A stretch of DNA of 64,000 nt from Marinomonas spartinae (GTDB taxonomy: Bacteria; Pseudomonadota; Gammaproteobacteria; Pseudomonadales; Marinomonadaceae): the NCBI RefSeq assembly GCF_900089775.1, contig NZ_FLOB01000008.1, positions 94,500 through 158,499 of the forward strand. Reading direction: 5' to 3'. The position numbers and the translations under genes are program-made. The notes below the pieces were generated by a model that worked only from the letters and a program-made list of their open reading frames with translations, made no database searches and was not told the origin of the DNA. Positions 61,434 to 64,000 of this stretch are shown here, piece after piece (the first letter of the stretch is position 1; each line of letters begins with the position of its first letter).

Positions 61434-62456
61434 ATGAAAACTATGGAGTCGATAGGGAAAATTTCTGAAATGATGATGCTACCCTTAGCTGCAAAATCAT
61501 TAAACGTTGCGGCGGAAATTGGTGTAGCAGATATAATCAACGAAAGTACCATACATATTGAGACACTGTCAGAATCTATGGAAGTTGATAAAGTCATACT
61601 GCTAAACCTAATAAAAGTTACTAGTCTATTTGGCTTCTTCACAATAGATAGCGATGGTTACGTAAAAAACAGCGACTATTCTATGTTCCTGACGACTGAC
61701 CATCCACAATCGATGAGACAATTTTGCCGACTATTTGGTCATGAGTATTACAACGCTTATGATGGTTTGTTGCATACAACCAAAACGACCAACTCAGGGT
61801 TCAAACATATCTACAGCAAAACCTTATATGAGTATTTAGATGATACACCAGACAGAGCTCTGGTCTATGACCTAGCCATGCGCGACTTCTCCCGTCCTGT
61901 CGGCAAAGAAATCACTAAAACCTTTGCAGAAATGTTTTCTAACAGTAAAAAGATCATCGACATTGGCGGCGGTAGTGGCGTGATTACCATCGAAGTACTC
62001 AAGCAATTCGGACACCTAACAGGATGCATTTTCGATCGAGAAGATGTTTGTACAAGAAACAAAGATCATCTGCCAAAATCGGTCAGAGACAGAATAACCC
62101 TCCACCCCGGCGACTTTTTTGACAGCGTACCATCTGGCTACGATGTCTATATCCTTAAAAATGTCCTACACAACTGGAATGATCAATCCAGTAGCAGCAT
62201 CCTCAAAACCATATCAAGATCCATCGGCAATGGCCGTTTGCTCATCGTCGAGCCCATTGTCACTAAAAAAGAAGATTCTCCCAGATTAATCTTTAACGCC
62301 CTCTTCCAATCCGTCATCTGTGAAGATGGCACACACCCAAGAGACACCTTAGACATTGAAAGCCTGGTAAACGCTACTGGATTTACGATCGCAAGGGCTG
62401 AGAAACTCCTCACAGGCCATACGGCTTTTGAACTCGTCAAACCCTCTTCTTTATAA
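61434..62456 (+). CDS. SAM-dependent O-methyltransferase (acetylserotonin OMT-like)
   Basis: A 340-residue methyltransferase from the ATG at 61434, which has AGGA 7 bases upstream; a TTG at 61413 lacks such a site. The N-terminal helical dimerisation part (LPLAAKSLNVAAEIGVADII) is typical of small-molecule O-methyltransferases. The SAM site DIGGGSGVITIEV lies at 176-188 and the catalytic-region LKNVLHNWNDQSS near 240, with LLIVEPIV and the C-terminal THPRDTLDIESLVNATGF. It is divergent from the NRPS operon and is probably a tailoring enzyme for the product. N- or C-methylation cannot be excluded. Confidence 0.9.
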   Translation: MKTMESIGKISEMMMLPLAAKSLNVAAEIGVADIINESTIHIETLSESMEVDKVILLNLIKVTSLFGFFTIDSDGYVKNSDYSMFLTTDHPQSMRQFCRLFGHEYYNAYDGLLHTTKTTNSGFKHIYSKTLYEYLDDTPDRALVYDLAMRDFSRPVGKEITKTFAEMFSNSKKIIDIGGGSGVITIEVLKQFGHLTGCIFDREDVCTRNKDHLPKSVRDRITLHPGDFFDSVPSGYDVYILKNVLHNWNDQSSSSILKTISRSIGNGRLLIVEPIVTKKEDSPRLIFNALFQSVICEDGTHPRDTLDIESLVNATGFTIARAEKLLTGHTAFELVKPSSL

Positions 62457-62466
62457 ACCTCCTGAA

Positions 62467-62498
62467 AGCAATGGTGCCCAGAGATAAACACCATTGCT
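62467..62498 (+). terminator. Stem-loop after the methyltransferase gene
   Basis: AGCAATGGTG (62467-62476) pairs perfectly with CACCATTGCT (62489-62498) around a 12-base loop, 10 bases past the stop. No T tract follows, so it may be a Rho-assisted terminator or 3' stabiliser. Confidence 0.55.
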
Positions 62499-62695
62499 CT
62501 CCCCTCGCTAAGATAATGCTATCAAAACAAGATCCAACAATAGACTTTTTGTTTATTGCGCCACATTTTTCCATTGGGTTTCCTCGCATTGCCGCTAAAA
62601 TAATTTAGCAAACCAACTCATTCCACAGGCAAACTTCTTTATGACCATTCAGCAACTCGGTATCATTAAGCAAATTCGCCAAACAAGGAATCACC

Positions 62696-63508
62696 GTGAA
62701 ATTTGTCTCATTTAATATCAATGGCTTACGAGCACGCCCCCACCAAATACAAGCACTAGTGGAAAAACACGCACCCGATGTCATAGGACTACAAGAAATC
62801 AAAGTACACGATGATGCTTTTCCCCATGACATCCCTAAATCCGTTGGCTACCATGCGTATTATTATGGGCAAAAGTCTCACTACGGCGTGGCCATTTTCA
62901 GTAAAAAACCCGCATTAAAAGTCGAATATGGGTTTCCAGGGGACGAAACAGATGCACAGCGCCGTATGATTATTGCCACCTTCGAAACCTCTGCAGGCCC
63001 TGTCAAAGTTCTCAATGGCTATTTTCCTCAAGGCGAAAATCGTGACCACGAGACCAAATTCCCTGCCAAACGCAAGTTTTATGAGGATCTAATGGAATAC
63101 CTTGCCGGTCACTCCCCTGATGAAAAAATCATAGTGATGGGTGACATTAATATTTCCCCAACGGATTTAGACATAGGCATCGGTGATGCCAACGCTAAGC
63201 GTTGGTTAAAATCTGGAAAATGCAGCTTCTTACCAGAAGAAAGAGAATGGTTTAAAACACTAACGGATTGGGGTTTTGACGACACTTACCGAAAACTCAA
63301 GCCCAGCATAAATGATCGCTTTAGCTGGTTTGATTACCGCTCCAAGGGGTTTGATGATGAACCCAAGCGAGGCCTACGTATTGATGTGATTTTATCGTCA
63401 ACAGGACTCACTCCTTATTTAGAGGATTCCGACGTGGATTATGAGCTACGCGCCTTGGAAAAACCGTCCGATCACGCCCCAATTTGGAGTACATTTAACG
63501 TCAACTAG
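62696..63508 (+). CDS. xthA: Exodeoxyribonuclease III
   Basis: A 270-residue XthA, normal length, starting at a GTG with AAGGA 6 bases upstream. Motifs of the exonuclease/endonuclease family are [14 protein letters not shown], metal-binding E34 in [40 protein letters not shown], and the catalytic SDHAPIW at the C-terminus. It removes 3' blocking groups and cuts abasic DNA in base-excision repair. Cytosolic housekeeping gene outside the biosynthetic cluster. Confidence 0.96.
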   Translation: MKFVSFNINGLRARPHQIQALVEKHAPDVIGLQEIKVHDDAFPHDIPKSVGYHAYYYGQKSHYGVAIFSKKPALKVEYGFPGDETDAQRRMIIATFETSAGPVKVLNGYFPQGENRDHETKFPAKRKFYEDLMEYLAGHSPDEKIIVMGDINISPTDLDIGIGDANAKRWLKSGKCSFLPEEREWFKTLTDWGFDDTYRKLKPSINDRFSWFDYRSKGFDDEPKRGLRIDVILSSTGLTPYLEDSDVDYELRALEKPSDHAPIWSTFNVN

Positions 63509-63519
63509 CAAACACAATC

Positions 63520-63629
63520 AGGACGACCTCTGGTTAAAAAACACACAAAAACCAGCAATGGCCGTCCTATCTGGCAAGGATGCCTATTACCTCCTTCTAC
63601 CCCCAGATTTATCCACAGTCTTTGTGGAT
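63520..63629. terminator. Stem structures between convergent xthA and hydrolase genes
   Basis: AGGACG (63520-63525) faces CGTCCT (63563-63568) with CTGGTT (63530-63535) and AACCAG (63550-63555) nested inside. Further on, ATCCACA-GTCTT-TGTGGAT (63611-63629) forms a 7-bp hairpin followed by GCTTTTC. The latter is a plausible weak terminator for xthA. Its left arm includes TTATCCACA (63609-63617), a perfect DnaA-box match, probably by chance. Confidence 0.45.
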
Positions 63630-63660
63630 GCTTTTCATAAATTCGCAACACTCCCATAAA

Positions 63661-64000
63661 TTAGCCTTCTAACCACCCAAAAAAAACTTTGATTTTTTGG
63701 CAAAGCCAGAGGGGTTGTTCTAGAGTCACCATATGGCCACAATGACTGGCGACATACACCTCAACCCTCTTGCCTGCCTGTGTTGCGCTTTTGCATTCTT
63801 CTAAAGAACGTCGACTTTGTGCAGAAATCAACGAATCTTCTTCCCCCAAACAAAAGCATAACGGGATACTCAAGTTCAGTAAGTCGCACAGAATATCAGG
63901 TCGGTCCAAGCTACTAGCCAATTGCTGTATAAGTACCTTTTCTCCTAACGATGCATCCATCTCTTTGATCAACTCGATCAGATACTCGTGCTGCCTATTA
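63661..64000 (-). CDS. Alpha/beta hydrolase, 5' part beyond window
   Basis: The frame is open at the right edge; the visible 112 or so residues are the C-terminal part. They show NLSIPLCFCLGEEDSLISAQSR, the strand with the acidic catalytic residue, and VASHCGHMVTLEQPLWL, where the histidine of the catalytic triad lies in GHMV. This is typical of small alpha/beta-hydrolase esterases. A TTG near 63972 could be read as a start, but upstream codons continue without a stop and fit the family, so the gene is truncated by the window. Substrate unknown; convergent with xthA. Confidence 0.85.
   Translation of the reverse strand, partial: NRQHEYLIELIKEMDASLGEKVLIQQLASSLDRPDILCDLLNLSIPLCFCLGEEDSLISAQSRRSLEECKSATQAGKRVEVYVASHCGHMVTLEQPLWLCQKIKVFFGWLEG

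Noticed and set aside
41020..62456. Siderophore assignment of the NRPS/PKS cluster
   Set aside because: No TonB receptor, iron-uptake transporter, aryl-acid synthesis genes or Fur-box-like sequence was seen within the cluster.
63609..63617. Perfect DnaA box TTATCCACA as a sign of an origin
   Set aside because: A single box with no cluster, no AT-rich unwinding element and no dnaA/dnaN nearby; it is part of a small hairpin.
63441..63659. Open frame on the plus strand overlapping the xthA end
   Set aside because: It overlaps xthA in another frame and continues through hairpin sequence; no ribosome site or family match.

Overview
The window reads as a chromosomal segment of a marine gammaproteobacterium. 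A Marinomonas-like member of the Oceanospirillales is my best guess, from the moderately AT-rich coding sequence, a gammaproteobacterial gene set (gor, xthA, pepD, an OmpR/QseC-type two-component pair) and a type VI secretion (T6SS) locus in imp-like order. The genus is inference. I see no tRNA, rRNA, CRISPR array, insertion sequence or integrase.

Region 1 (1-33.7 kb) is a complete T6SS island, almost all on the minus strand, so it reads from about 31.5 kb down to 1. The first operon is tagH-tssJ-tssK-tssL-tssM-tagF-pppA. It appears to end at a small intrinsic terminator near 21.9 kb. A second operon with its own likely promoter follows: tssA-tssB-tssC-impD (a second TssC-like sheath protein)-tagJ-tssE-tssF-tssG-clpV. 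Next come hcp with its own terminator, then vgrG, a small orphan gene, a PAAR spike, an orphan, a degenerate thiolase-fold protein, a large Rhs toxin with a C-terminal LHH-type HNH nuclease, and a SUKH-family immunity gene cut by the left edge. A divergent Ser/Thr kinase (ppkA-like) with the PP2C phosphatase, the FHA protein TagH and TagF makes up a threonine-phosphorylation control circuit. All thirteen tss core genes are present.

Region 2 (33.7-41 kb) holds housekeeping genes: the dipeptidase pepD, a fused acyltransferase resembling the ornithine-lipid synthase OlsF, glutathione reductase, and a histidine kinase/response regulator pair.

Region 3 (41-62.5 kb) is a hybrid NRPS/PKS biosynthetic cluster that I cannot match to a known product. 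On the minus strand, in transcription order, it encodes A-T-C, a free-standing A domain, a free-standing carrier protein, a KS-AT-KR-DH-ACP polyketide synthase, and a C-A-T-TE terminating NRPS. After these come a DHA2-type exporter, a small membrane protein, an NADP-dependent oxidoreductase, an EmrA/HlyD-type adaptor and a 4'-phosphopantetheinyl transferase. A methyltransferase is transcribed divergently across a very AT-rich control region with a 10-bp dyad. Two of the three adenylation domains lack the aspartate that normally binds the alpha-amino group, one module is split over three proteins, and the PKS has an unusual KR-before-DH order. Strong hairpins sit in two of the intergenic junctions. 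The predicted backbone is: unusual acyl or beta-amino starter, one amino acid, one reduced ketide unit, then one terminal (possibly beta-amino) acid.

Region 4 (62.5-64 kb) carries xthA and the C-terminal part of an alpha/beta hydrolase cut by the right edge.
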